From positions 1-64,000 of the forward strand of contig JBIIYJ010000002.1 in NCBI GenBank assembly GCA_044346855.1: a DNA stretch of 64,000 nt, read 5' to 3'. Both the position numbers and the translations under genes were made by a program. This document shows, piece after piece, positions 40,827-48,967 of the stretch; position 1 is the stretch's first letter, and the number at the start of each line of letters is the position of its first letter. Under the pieces are notes generated by a model, which worked only from the letters and a program-made list of their open reading frames with translations, made no database searches and was not told where the DNA came from. The stretch is from CAIKKV01 sp044346855. GTDB taxonomy: Bacteria > Verrucomicrobiota > Kiritimatiellia > CAIKKV01.

Positions 40827-42913
40827 GCATCCTCCTCGAACTCGGGGAGCCGTTCGGCGCGGGCTTCCTCGAATGCCCCGGGGCTCCGCCCCTCCGGCGC
40901 TTCGCCCGCGCCTGGCGGCGCTGGCTCGAGGCGGGGCCGCTGCCGGCCTGCGGGGGCGGCCCGCTTTACCCCGCCGGCCCCCGCCCCGCGGCCGGCGCCG
41001 CGGTCATGACCCCCTCCTACTCCTTCACGTTCGCCTGGGACGGCGCCCTCTTCGAGCGAAGAGCCCCCGCCTGGACCCCGGGCCAGCGCGCCGCCATGGA
41101 GGCGCTGCGGGCGGCGGCGGACGAGGAGAACCGGAAAGTGGAAGCACTCCAGTCGCCCCACACCGTGGGAGGCAACGGCTACACGCACGGCATCGTCAAC
41201 TTCGGCCGGGTGCTGGCGGAGGGCCTCGACGGCTACGAAACGCGGATCCGGGTTTGTTTCGCTAATAGGGACGAAGCCGGGCGCGATTTCGACGCGGCCA
41301 TGCTCGACCTGCTGGCGGGCATCCGGACCTGGGTGGACCGGCTCCTGGCCGAGCTGCGGGACAGCCCGCCCGCGCCGGGGCGCGACCGCCTGATCGCCGC
41401 GTTCGAGCGCGTTCCCTTCAAGCCCGCCCGGACATTTTACGAGGCCATGGTCGCCTACAATGCGATCTACTATCTGGACGAGTGCGACAACCCGGGCCGG
41501 CTCGACCAGGTGCTCTGGCCCTATTACCGCGCCGCACCCGACCGGGCGGAGGCGGTCGCGCTGCTCCGCGCATTCGCGGACAATGTCAGCGCCGTCGGGG
41601 GCTGGAGCGCGGCCCTGGGCGGGACGCGGGAGGATGGCTCGCCGGCTTACCAGGAGCTGACCGAGATCGTGCTCGAGGCGACCCGGGGCCGCTTCAGGCC
41701 GTCGCTGGAGCTGCGCGTGCGGCCCGACATGCCCGACCGGCTCTGGGAGGCGGCCCTCGATTCGCTTGCCTCGGGGAACGGGCAGCCCGCCTTCTATAAC
41801 GAGACGGAATATCTGGCCGGCCTGGACGATCCCGCCCTGGGCCTGAGCGTCCGGGACCGGATGGAATGGAATGGCGGCGGGTGCACCGAGACCATGATCC
41901 ACGGCTGCTCGAACGTGGGCTCGCTCGACGCCGGGTTCAATCTGCCGCTGGTGCTGACCGGATCGCTCAACCGCTCGCTGGCGGATGCGAACGCGACATT
42001 CGATGGGGTGCTGGACGCGTTCCTGGCGGACATGCGCGAAGCGGTCCGGGATGTGCTGGGCCAGCTCAACCGGCATTTCGCCGCCCGCGCGATTTACCGT
42101 CCGCAGCCGATGCGCTCGCTGCTGGTGGACGATTGCGTGGGGCGCGGACGGGATTTCAACGACGGCGGCGCGCGGTACAACTGGTCGGTGGTCAACGTGG
42201 CGGGCGTGGCCAACGCGGCGGACTCGCTGGCCGCGCTGCGGCGGGTGGTGTTCGAGGAGCGGCGGGTCACGCCCCCGCACATGCGGGAAATCCTGGCCGC
42301 GAACTTCGAAGGCCAGGAAACGCTGCGGCTCCAGCTTGCGGCGGCTCCCAAGTTCGGCAACGACGAGCCGGAGGTGGACGCCCTGGCGGTCAAGGTGGCG
42401 GCGTTCGTGTATGGCGAAATCAGGGCCTTCCCCTGCGCCCGCGGCGGGCGGTTCCTGCCGTCGCACATCATGTTCGAGCGGTATGCGGCGGCGGGCCGGG
42501 CGGTGGGCGCCACGCCGGACGGCCGGCGGGCGGGCGAGGCGCTGGCGGATTCGGCGGGGCCGGTGCAGGGCTGCGACCGCAACGGGCCCACGGCGATGCT
42601 GAGGAGCGTGGCGCGGCTGCCGCAGCGGCTGGCCGTGGGAACGCCGGTGCTAAATTTGCGGATTCAGAAGGCCAGCCTGGCCGGCGCCGTGTCGCGCCGG
42701 GCGTTGCGCTCCCTGATCGAGACGTATTTCAAAATGGGCGGCCTGCAGGTGCAGATCACGGCGCTGGACCGGGCCGAGCTCGAGGACGCCCTGCTCCACC
42801 CCGAAAAACATGCGGGGCTCATCGTCCGCATCGGCGGCTACTCGGCCTACTTCAACACGCTGTCCCTGGACTTGAAAAAGGAAGTCCTCAAGCGGACCGA
42901 ATACGCGGTGTGA
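40823..42913 (+). CDS. Glycyl radical enzyme, pyruvate formate-lyase-like
   Basis: 696 aa from GTG at 40823. Thiyl Cys354 lies in GGGCTETMIHGC, giving the G-C-x-E pattern of dehydratase/lyase glycyl radical enzymes, not the Cys-Cys of true pyruvate formate-lyase. The radical Gly672 is in RIGGYSAYFNTLSLDLKKEV. These oxygen-sensitive enzymes need a radical-SAM activase, and none is encoded in the window. It is shorter than most relatives (about 760-850). Translational overlap with an SGNH esterase and linkage to an AGCS symporter suggest a small-molecule catabolic unit. The substrate cannot be assigned. Confidence 0.85.
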   Translation: MSILLELGEPFGAGFLECPGAPPLRRFARAWRRWLEAGPLPACGGGPLYPAGPRPAAGAAVMTPSYSFTFAWDGALFERRAPAWTPGQRAAMEALRAAADEENRKVEALQSPHTVGGNGYTHGIVNFGRVLAEGLDGYETRIRVCFANRDEAGRDFDAAMLDLLAGIRTWVDRLLAELRDSPPAPGRDRLIAAFERVPFKPARTFYEAMVAYNAIYYLDECDNPGRLDQVLWPYYRAAPDRAEAVALLRAFADNVSAVGGWSAALGGTREDGSPAYQELTEIVLEATRGRFRPSLELRVRPDMPDRLWEAALDSLASGNGQPAFYNETEYLAGLDDPALGLSVRDRMEWNGGGCTETMIHGCSNVGSLDAGFNLPLVLTGSLNRSLADANATFDGVLDAFLADMREAVRDVLGQLNRHFAARAIYRPQPMRSLLVDDCVGRGRDFNDGGARYNWSVVNVAGVANAADSLAALRRVVFEERRVTPPHMREILAANFEGQETLRLQLAAAPKFGNDEPEVDALAVKVAAFVYGEIRAFPCARGGRFLPSHIMFERYAAAGRAVGATPDGRRAGEALADSAGPVQGCDRNGPTAMLRSVARLPQRLAVGTPVLNLRIQKASLAGAVSRRALRSLIETYFKMGGLQVQITALDRAELEDALLHPEKHAGLIVRIGGYSAYFNTLSLDLKKEVLKRTEYAV

Positions 42914-42952
42914 GTGCGCGTCAGCGGCGGCAGACCGGGCGTGTGAGTCGCT

Positions 42953-43693
42953 TTACAGCGGCGGCATATAATGCGTTAGAACGAAGTTGTCGAAATACAT
43001 GTCGTCGTCGAACTGAAGCCAGAATCCTTCCGATTCGGCCAGTAGGGCGGACTTGATCGAGACTGAGTTGAACGGGACGCTCCAGAGCGTGTTCAGCCTG
43101 ATGTTGAAAGGCAGCCGGGTCCAGACGGTATCCCGCGGCCGCCGCCAAAAGAAAGTCGTTTTGTCTGTCAGGCAACTATACCGGAGCTTCAGGTAGAGGT
43201 TGCGAGTGCCCGCCGGAAAGGTGAATCGCCGAACGCCGCCGCTGCCGCCCGACCCGCCATAGCTGACGAACAGGGTCCTGAGAAGGGGCGTCATTTCGAC
43301 GGCAAAGTTGACGGAGTTCACCGCATTCGCGGGGTCGGTCCATAACAAGCCAAGGCGGATCACGGCGCCCGGCTCGGAAGACGGGTAAACCGGCAGGCTG
43401 ATCAAGGCGGTGGTTTCCAATACATCGGCATCGACCAGGACACGGGCGGCTTTCAAGCGCCACAGGGCAAATGTGCTGTCAAGCAGATCCTCATCGCCGG
43501 TCGAGAAATAGAGACGCTGATTGACCTCCAGGAGCTGGGTCGATGGGTCGAAGGCGCTTTTCTGCCAAAGCAATCTGTTCCGGATTCCATCGTTGAAGTC
43601 ATCGGACACCACCGTGGCGGGAGCCCCGCCTTTTTCCTGGGCGAATCCGGAAAACGCTACAAGTACCGCCAGACAGGCAATCCACCATTTCAT
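42953..43693 (-). CDS. Secreted hypothetical protein, laminin-G/concanavalin-like
   Basis: 246 aa from ATG at 43693; AAAGGTG lies upstream. Signal peptide MKWWIACLAVLVAFSGFAQ. The mature part is strand-rich and begins VVSDDFNDGIRNRLLWQ, a pattern common in jelly-roll (DUF1080/LamG-like) exported proteins of PVC bacteria. Ends in DDDMYFDNFVLTHYMPPL, reminiscent of the closing strand of such folds. It has a near-consensus promoter directly upstream and appears monocistronic. Carbohydrate binding is plausible, not shown. Confidence 0.65.
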   Translation of the reverse strand: MKWWIACLAVLVAFSGFAQEKGGAPATVVSDDFNDGIRNRLLWQKSAFDPSTQLLEVNQRLYFSTGDEDLLDSTFALWRLKAARVLVDADVLETTALISLPVYPSSEPGAVIRLGLLWTDPANAVNSVNFAVEMTPLLRTLFVSYGGSGGSGGVRRFTFPAGTRNLYLKLRYSCLTDKTTFFWRRPRDTVWTRLPFNIRLNTLWSVPFNSVSIKSALLAESEGFWLQFDDDMYFDNFVLTHYMPPL

Positions 43694-43718
43694 TGAAACA
43701 CCTTTCTTTAAAAAACAT

Positions 43719-43747
43719 ATTATAATACAGTCATAATCTTGTGGCAA
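43719..43747 (-). promoter_or_regulatory. Sigma-70-type promoter of the secreted protein gene
   Basis: Minus strand: -35 TTGCCA (43742-43747), 17-bp spacer, -10 TATAAT (43719-43724), about 25 bp before the ATG. Confidence 0.75.
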
Positions 43748-43833
43748 TCAGGAAGAAAGCGAACCTGCGATTTTAATAGCCAACGCGTGTGGCCCGTGTC
43801 ACTTATTGACGATTGCGTCGCCGGCGGCCTGCC

Positions 43834-43842
43834 TGCTATAAT
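43834..43842 (+). promoter_or_regulatory. Extended -10 promoter of tRNA-Arg
   Basis: TGCTATAAT (extended -10, TGnTATAAT) lies 19 bp before the tRNA 5' end. A TTGACG at 43806 is too far away to act as its -35. Confidence 0.6.
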
Positions 43843-43860
43843 GATGACACTTTTCAGCGT

Positions 43861-43937
43861 GCCCCCGTAGCTCAGCTGGACAGAGCATCGGATTTCTAAT
43901 CCGACGGTCGCGTGTTCGAGCCACGCCGGGGGTGCCA
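43861..43937 (+). tRNA. tRNA-Arg (UCU anticodon)
   Basis: 77 nt with encoded CCA. Acceptor GCCCCCG pairs with CGGGGGT. The D-arm has GCTCAGCTGG. The anticodon stem TCGGA/TCCGA carries loop TTTCTAA with anticodon TCT, and the T-arm is GCGTG-TTCGAGC-CACGC. All arms pair normally. An inverted repeat begins at the last base of the CCA end. Confidence 0.95.
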
Positions 43938-44012
43938 TGCAGCAGAGTTTCGCCTCAGACGCCCTTCACCCGCAAATCATGATCCTTGCTGTCGAGGCGA
44001 AACACGCTGCAT
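43937..44012. repeat. About 19-bp inverted repeat starting at the tRNA 3' end
   Basis: ATGCAGCAGAGTTTCGCCTC (43937-43956) faces GAGGCGAAACACGCTGCAT (43994-44012), complementary at nearly all positions, with a 37-base loop. It may be a terminator-like hairpin for the tRNA transcript or the scar of a tRNA-targeted element. Confidence 0.6.
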
Positions 44013-44017
44013 GGCTA

Positions 44018-44440
44018 CCGGGCACCGTGGTTTGACGAGTCTTCGAGGCAAAGCTCTGGTGCCCGGTGCCAGCTGCAACTGCGGAGAAAATGCTCATGCA
44101 CATTTCCCCCTTGCTTCTCATCACCACTCCATCACGACCACAACACCGTGATCCGGACAACAAAGGAGGACGGCTCTCTAGTGCCCCGGCCGAAACACCT
44201 CCACTGCCCCGCGCCGTCCTTTTGTTCTCTTGCACTGCGAATTTTATCTCGCCCAGGAGGATGCCGAACGGCGGGAAACCTACCTCAAAACGGCCAAAGG
44301 CCGGCGCACATTGCGGCTGATGTTGGAAGAATCCCTGATGGCTTGCCGGTCACCGGGCACCCGTGCGTAGCACGGTGCCCGGCGCAGCCGTGATCCGAGC
44401 TTCGAGGATCTCGGGTACCCGGTGCCAGTCACCGTGATTG
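44018..44440. repeat. CCGGGCACC palindromic repeats
   Basis: Arms CCGGGCACC (44018-44026) and GGTGCCCGG (44058-44066) form one hairpin; CCGGGCACCCGTG (44353-44365) and CACGGTGCCCGG (44371-44382) form another. A third GGTACCCGGTGCC copy lies near 44415. The gap 43938-44504 is mostly such elements. Confidence 0.6.
44230..44370 (+). pseudogene. Possible decayed coding fragment
   Basis: One frame of 46 codons reads like a real protein end (FYLAQEDAERRETYLKTAKG then RRTLRLMLEESLMACR), with a stop at 44368-44370. There is no ATG or ribosome site; the frame continues upstream without a plausible start. It is flanked by palindromic repeats. It may be a gene remnant or a very short non-ATG gene. Confidence 0.3.
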
Positions 44441-44504
44441 GCCCGAGTCTTCAAGGGACAGTCTCCGCTACAGAAGTATCCGTCACGCAGGCGTGCGGGG
44501 CCCG

Positions 44505-45320
44505 TTAAAGAATGGACCAAGGCGTCGGTTCCTCGAAAAAGCGAACCGGCAGTTCCGGAAACTGCGCACGGATCCGGTCTGCCAGCCGGCGCAAGCCGGG
44601 CTGCTCGGTCGAGTGGTGAAAAGCGTCGAGCACAGCCATTCCGCACTCGGTCGCCATCTTGGCGCATGCGTGGATCATGTCGCCCACAAGGACGGTGTCG
44701 CAGCCGAGGTTCCCGTACTGCGCAACCTTCCCCCACCCTTGGCCGCTGCCGCCGGGCGCGATCCCAATGCGGCGCGCCAGGTGGTCGGGTCCCGGCGATG
44801 CGACACGCACGAACGGGATCTCCAGCCGAGCCTTCAGGCGCCCGGCCAGGGCCTCCACCGGCACAGGATCGATCTCGACGATCCGCAGGCAGCGTTCCGC
44901 CAACACCACCCGATCCGCCCACCCCATCTCCTCGATGAAAGCCGCCGGAATCCCCCACGGGGCCAGATCGATGTTCCAGTGATGCCGGTGAATGACCAGG
45001 TTATGCATGACCGCCAGGCGCATCCGCTCGCGGTTGGCCGGCACGAGCATCGTTTCTGGAAACGGCGACCGGTGCGGAAGCAGGGGAAGTTTGGTTATCT
45101 CCAGGATCGGGTCCTCATGGCTGACAATAAAATTCAATCCCTCGCCGGCCGCGCGCCTGAAAATGTCGGGGCCGGGCCACCAGGCGACGGCCACGCCGGT
45201 ACAGGGCGTTTGGGGATCGCCCCAGGCATACACGTTTTCCGTGTCATGGTAGGCCTTGGGATCCGGCGCGATGGAGAAAATGAACCGGTTGACATCATCG
45301 CAGGTGATCGTGGAATACAT
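44505..45320 (-). CDS. NIF3-family dinuclear metal protein
   Basis: 271 aa from ATG at 45320. Family motifs: NFIVSHEDPI (first metal His), RMRLAVMHNLVIHRHHWNID (second His block), GDMIHACAKMATECGMAVLD, and AFHHSTEQPGLRRLADRIRA (His/Glu ligands). NIF3/YbgI-type proteins form toroidal hexamers with a two-metal centre; the reaction is unsettled (hydrolase activity has been proposed). It follows the 1199-aa exported protein by 14 bp and would be read from the same mRNA. This context suggests a role in sugar use. Confidence 0.75.
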   Translation of the reverse strand: MYSTITCDDVNRFIFSIAPDPKAYHDTENVYAWGDPQTPCTGVAVAWWPGPDIFRRAAGEGLNFIVSHEDPILEITKLPLLPHRSPFPETMLVPANRERMRLAVMHNLVIHRHHWNIDLAPWGIPAAFIEEMGWADRVVLAERCLRIVEIDPVPVEALAGRLKARLEIPFVRVASPGPDHLARRIGIAPGGSGQGWGKVAQYGNLGCDTVLVGDMIHACAKMATECGMAVLDAFHHSTEQPGLRRLADRIRAQFPELPVRFFEEPTPWSIL

Positions 45321-45334
45321 GAAGGGCTTTTCCT

Positions 45335-48300
45335 TTAATCGGCCGGCAGAGCAGGCGGATTCGTGGGCGCCAGCCCCGCCGCATCCGCCGCCGCCCCCGC
45401 GTAGCACCAGGCGCGAAGGCCCGCCAAGGCGGACTGTGTCAATCCGACCGCCGCTGGCCGGGCACCCGGGACGGCTTTTTCCACGGCCTCGGCATATTTC
45501 GTCTCGCCCGTTTCCAGGTAAAGCGCCGCGAGCGCATCCACCCCGCCCAAACGGGGATGGTTTGAATACACATCCTTCTTCTGCGGGTTGAGCGACCAGG
45601 CTTTCCACAACTCCTTGCATTGCGGATTAAGCTGGGAATACCACAGCACCATACGGTCCCCATGGTTTCCGAGCCACCAGTCATTTTTCTCCGGGAAACA
45701 AAGCGTGTTCCATATCCGGTCGGCCTGCTCCTTGTAGAAGGGGTTCTGCGTCTCCAGATACATGCGCGAGAGGCCCGCGCACGGATTGGAAATGTAGCGC
45801 CACTGGCCGCTGGTCACCTTCGCCATGGCACCGGCCATGCGTTCGGCGGCCTCCCAGGCGGGCCGGTAGCCGGTGGCGTGATAGAAATCCACGAACGGAT
45901 CGAGCATGGAGTGGCCGTAATCCCCGCCGCTGAGCCAGATGCATTCATGGTGCCGGCGGCTGAGCCCCACGTAGCGCGGCCAGACGGGGTTCCATCGGAT
46001 CGTTCCAACCTCCATCAGGTGGCGCGTGTTGCTCTCGGCGAATTTCAGGTACTTGCGGTCGCCGCTGCGCAGGAAGCAGAGCCAGGGGGCGTCCGCGATG
46101 TCTTCCTCGTTGAGAATCCAGCCATAACGCCCGAATTCCGCCCAGCGGTATTCCGCCGCGCGCCAAAGGTTCGGGATTCCGCCATATTCCCATTCGCCAT
46201 ACCAGCCGAAGAGTTCGCGTTGCGCCTGAAAGAAATCGACCGTGTCAGAGATGACCCGCTCGAGTTTCGGCCGGCTGCCCGGATCATACGGCGCCAGGTG
46301 AAGCATGGCCCGCGTGGAGGTCAGGTAGCGGGGTGGCGTGACCGCCACCACCGGCTCCCCGTGCAGCCGCTCGAAGTCGGTGACGGCCGAGGTGGCGGAC
46401 AGGTCGACCACGATCTCATGCGCACGGCTCAGGCCCACGGCAATCGCCTCGGCCGAGGAACTGGAGGGGATCCAGCCGTCTTCGCGGGGCAGGAAACTCA
46501 TCGCGCCCGCCTCGTCCGGCCAATAGGAGAACGTCACCGTTCCGGCGGCGGCGTCCGCCTCCAACTTCTTCGGCGCCATCCTCCAGAAATCGCGGAGATA
46601 GACCGCCTGGGCCGGCCGGCCCTTGCCGGCCAACGCCACAGCGCCGATGGCCCGGCCGCCTGTCGAAGCGGCACCGTCAACCGTCAATGAGACGCCATCC
46701 GAGTTGCGCTGGAACAGGCTGATCTGCCTGCCCGAAATCGGGCGGCCGTCCAGTTCCACAGAGGCCGTTTCGAACCTGTTCGTCGGCAGCCGCACGCGCA
46801 GCCCGTAGCTGCCCAGCGATTCCTTCCACGGATCGCCGGCATAGGTGACGGTGTGCAGGATCTTGACGAAGGACTGGCCTCGGTAGCACTCCAGCCGCAA
46901 CTCGCCCATACAAACCGGCCTGCCCGCCGCATTCACGTACCAGCCCGTGGCCTTGAGAGCCGCGCGCAGCGGCCCGTTTTCCGCCAGTTCATACCCGGCC
47001 CCTTCCCCCGACAGGCGGAAGTGGTAGCGGACTCCCGCACTGTCCGCCCACCACAGGTCCTCCGGCCCGAACAGGCCGAACAGCTTCGCGTCGTCCGCCC
47101 CGTAGGAAACGCCGTTTATCAGGAACGCGCCGTCCTTGGGCGTGGCCAGCGGGGGCTCCACAATCACGGAGCCCGCGTCGGCTCCGCCCCTGAGCGTGAA
47201 AAAGCTGAAGCCGTTGGAAGGCGCCGTCGCCGGAAAATCCACGAGGAGCCACTTCAGGCTGCCGTCGAGCCAGGTGGCCATGGGCGCCGTCTGGATCGGC
47301 ACGCCCTTGCCGTCCGGTCCGGCCAGCCTGAACACGGCGTTCGTCCGGACCGCGCCCGGCGCAAACGGCACGCCGCACCGAGCCGGCCAGCCCGCGCGGG
47401 CCAGACCGCCGCCCTCCTCCACGCCGATCAGCGCGGCCACGCCTCCCTTCTCCGCAACCGGCAGTTCCACCGTTCGCAGGGCGGTCACGAACGGACGTTC
47501 CACCAGAGGCGCGGCCGCCTTGTCGGCCGCCTGCTTCTCGAATGCCGGCCGGGCTTTCCCGACCAGTCGGCGGCTTTCGGAGTAGACGTGGATCGGATCC
47601 CGCTCCCCGTCCACGTATCCCTCCAGGACGAACCGGTGCCAGCCATCCGCGAGATCGCCGATCGCCACATCGTCCCGCACGTCCACTTCGCGGGCCCTGG
47701 CGGGATCGAGCGTATAGCGTTGTTCCCACTCGCGCACGGGCCGGTCAAGGGCATCAAAGATCCGCAGCCTGAAGACGACCTTCATCGGTTTCTTCATGCC
47801 GTCGAACAGCCGGGCGTAATAGCGGCAACGGATCGCCTGGGCCTGGTCGCCCGCGACGGCCATCATGGCGTCCAGAAACCCCCAGTCGCGCAGCGCGAAC
47901 CGGTCGCGCCGGCGATGGCTGAAGTCGAACCGGTTCTCGCCGGGCTTCTTATTGAGGCCGCTCGGGGGATCGCCCGGGGTCATCGTATAGGGCCCGATCG
48001 ACTCCAGGTTCGGCTTGACCGCCGCCAGGAACCGCCGCGCGCGATCCTTCTCGGCGGCGTCGCTCAGGACGCCTAGCGGCAGGGATTCAGGCGCGTCCGC
48101 GGCCGTGAAGGGGGTGACGGTGGACTCATATTCCACCGACGCTCCCGGCTGGGCCAGGATCGGCTGGGGATACGGTTCCGCCACGAAGGCGCCGCGCGCC
48201 GCCGTTTTGCCGTTTGGCTTATAATCGGTCCAGGTCATGTGCAGGCTGGACTGTTCCTTCTTGAAGGTCATCCACAGCCCCACGCCGCTCTTGTAATTGG

Positions 48301-48934
48301 CTGCCATCCAGTAGCCGTCGGCGGTGATCATCTGGTGATCCCAGCCGGACCCGATGAATACCTTCCTCGCCTCCCCGCCGGGGCCGGCCGAAACGACACA
48401 GGAATTCGAGGCCAGCCTATCGTCGAGGGTCGAGTAGGTGTGCCAACGGATCTGCAGCCGCCGTGGCGTGTCGCCGATATTGGTGATTTTCACCCGGGTC
48501 GCCAGTTCGGGGCTTCCGTCCGCCAGGCGCATCTCCCGTTCGAACCGCTGGCCTTCCGCCTCGCAACTGACGACGATGGACTTCCCTTCAGGACGGTCCC
48601 GGAACTCGCCCTTATACGGCAGGCCGTAGACCCCTTTCCCGAACTGGTCCAGAGCCTCCAGCGCGTAATAGTCCTTCCACCCCCCGCCCAGTTTCCCGGC
48701 CAGCACATTGCTGCCCCCGTAGACGAACTCCGTGCCGCTCGCCTTGTGGACGAACGACACCACCGTACCGCCGGGATCGGGCGCGACTGCCAGGCGGACC
48801 TGGTCGTTTTCAAGAACCATGAGTCGTCGGACGCCGGCGGTTTCTTCGCGGGCCGTGACGGCCGCCCTGGAGGCCGGCGCCAGCAGGCAGACGGCGGTCA
48901 GGCTCATCATGGACAGGATGGTGCGGACAGTCAT
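45335..48934 (-). CDS. Large exported PcRGLX/YetA-like polysaccharide-active protein
   Basis: 1199 aa; AGGAAG eight bases before ATG. Signal peptide residues 1-25. Residues about 35-330 form a beta-sandwich resembling aldose-mutarotase-like folds (QVRLAVAPDPGGTVVSFVHK). A linker beta domain follows. From about 490 the chain shows the PcRGLX/YetA-like RIFT-barrel start (GWPARCGVPFAPGAVRTNAV, then ATWLDGSLKWLLVDFPA). An alpha/alpha-toroid-like C-terminus follows (WGWY-like EYGGIPNLWRAAEYRWAEFG, HHECIWLSGGDYGHSMLDPF). Characterised PcRGLX is an exo-rhamnogalacturonan lyase (PL26). The N-terminal addition is unusual. A lyase role on uronic-acid-containing glycans is an inference. Confidence 0.7.
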   Translation of the reverse strand: MTVRTILSMMSLTAVCLLAPASRAAVTAREETAGVRRLMVLENDQVRLAVAPDPGGTVVSFVHKASGTEFVYGGSNVLAGKLGGGWKDYYALEALDQFGKGVYGLPYKGEFRDRPEGKSIVVSCEAEGQRFEREMRLADGSPELATRVKITNIGDTPRRLQIRWHTYSTLDDRLASNSCVVSAGPGGEARKVFIGSGWDHQMITADGYWMAANYKSGVGLWMTFKKEQSSLHMTWTDYKPNGKTAARGAFVAEPYPQPILAQPGASVEYESTVTPFTAADAPESLPLGVLSDAAEKDRARRFLAAVKPNLESIGPYTMTPGDPPSGLNKKPGENRFDFSHRRRDRFALRDWGFLDAMMAVAGDQAQAIRCRYYARLFDGMKKPMKVVFRLRIFDALDRPVREWEQRYTLDPARAREVDVRDDVAIGDLADGWHRFVLEGYVDGERDPIHVYSESRRLVGKARPAFEKQAADKAAAPLVERPFVTALRTVELPVAEKGGVAALIGVEEGGGLARAGWPARCGVPFAPGAVRTNAVFRLAGPDGKGVPIQTAPMATWLDGSLKWLLVDFPATAPSNGFSFFTLRGGADAGSVIVEPPLATPKDGAFLINGVSYGADDAKLFGLFGPEDLWWADSAGVRYHFRLSGEGAGYELAENGPLRAALKATGWYVNAAGRPVCMGELRLECYRGQSFVKILHTVTYAGDPWKESLGSYGLRVRLPTNRFETASVELDGRPISGRQISLFQRNSDGVSLTVDGAASTGGRAIGAVALAGKGRPAQAVYLRDFWRMAPKKLEADAAAGTVTFSYWPDEAGAMSFLPREDGWIPSSSSAEAIAVGLSRAHEIVVDLSATSAVTDFERLHGEPVVAVTPPRYLTSTRAMLHLAPYDPGSRPKLERVISDTVDFFQAQRELFGWYGEWEYGGIPNLWRAAEYRWAEFGRYGWILNEEDIADAPWLCFLRSGDRKYLKFAESNTRHLMEVGTIRWNPVWPRYVGLSRRHHECIWLSGGDYGHSMLDPFVDFYHATGYRPAWEAAERMAGAMAKVTSGQWRYISNPCAGLSRMYLETQNPFYKEQADRIWNTLCFPEKNDWWLGNHGDRMVLWYSQLNPQCKELWKAWSLNPQKKDVYSNHPRLGGVDALAALYLETGETKYAEAVEKAVPGARPAAVGLTQSALAGLRAWCYAGAAADAAGLAPTNPPALPAD

Positions 48935-48967
48935 ACCGGTCTTCCTACCACGGCAGGGTCCGCGCGT

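Noticed and set aside
40823..42913. True pyruvate formate-lyase
   Set aside because: The active site has a single Cys in G-C-x-E instead of the adjacent Cys-Cys of pyruvate formate-lyase.
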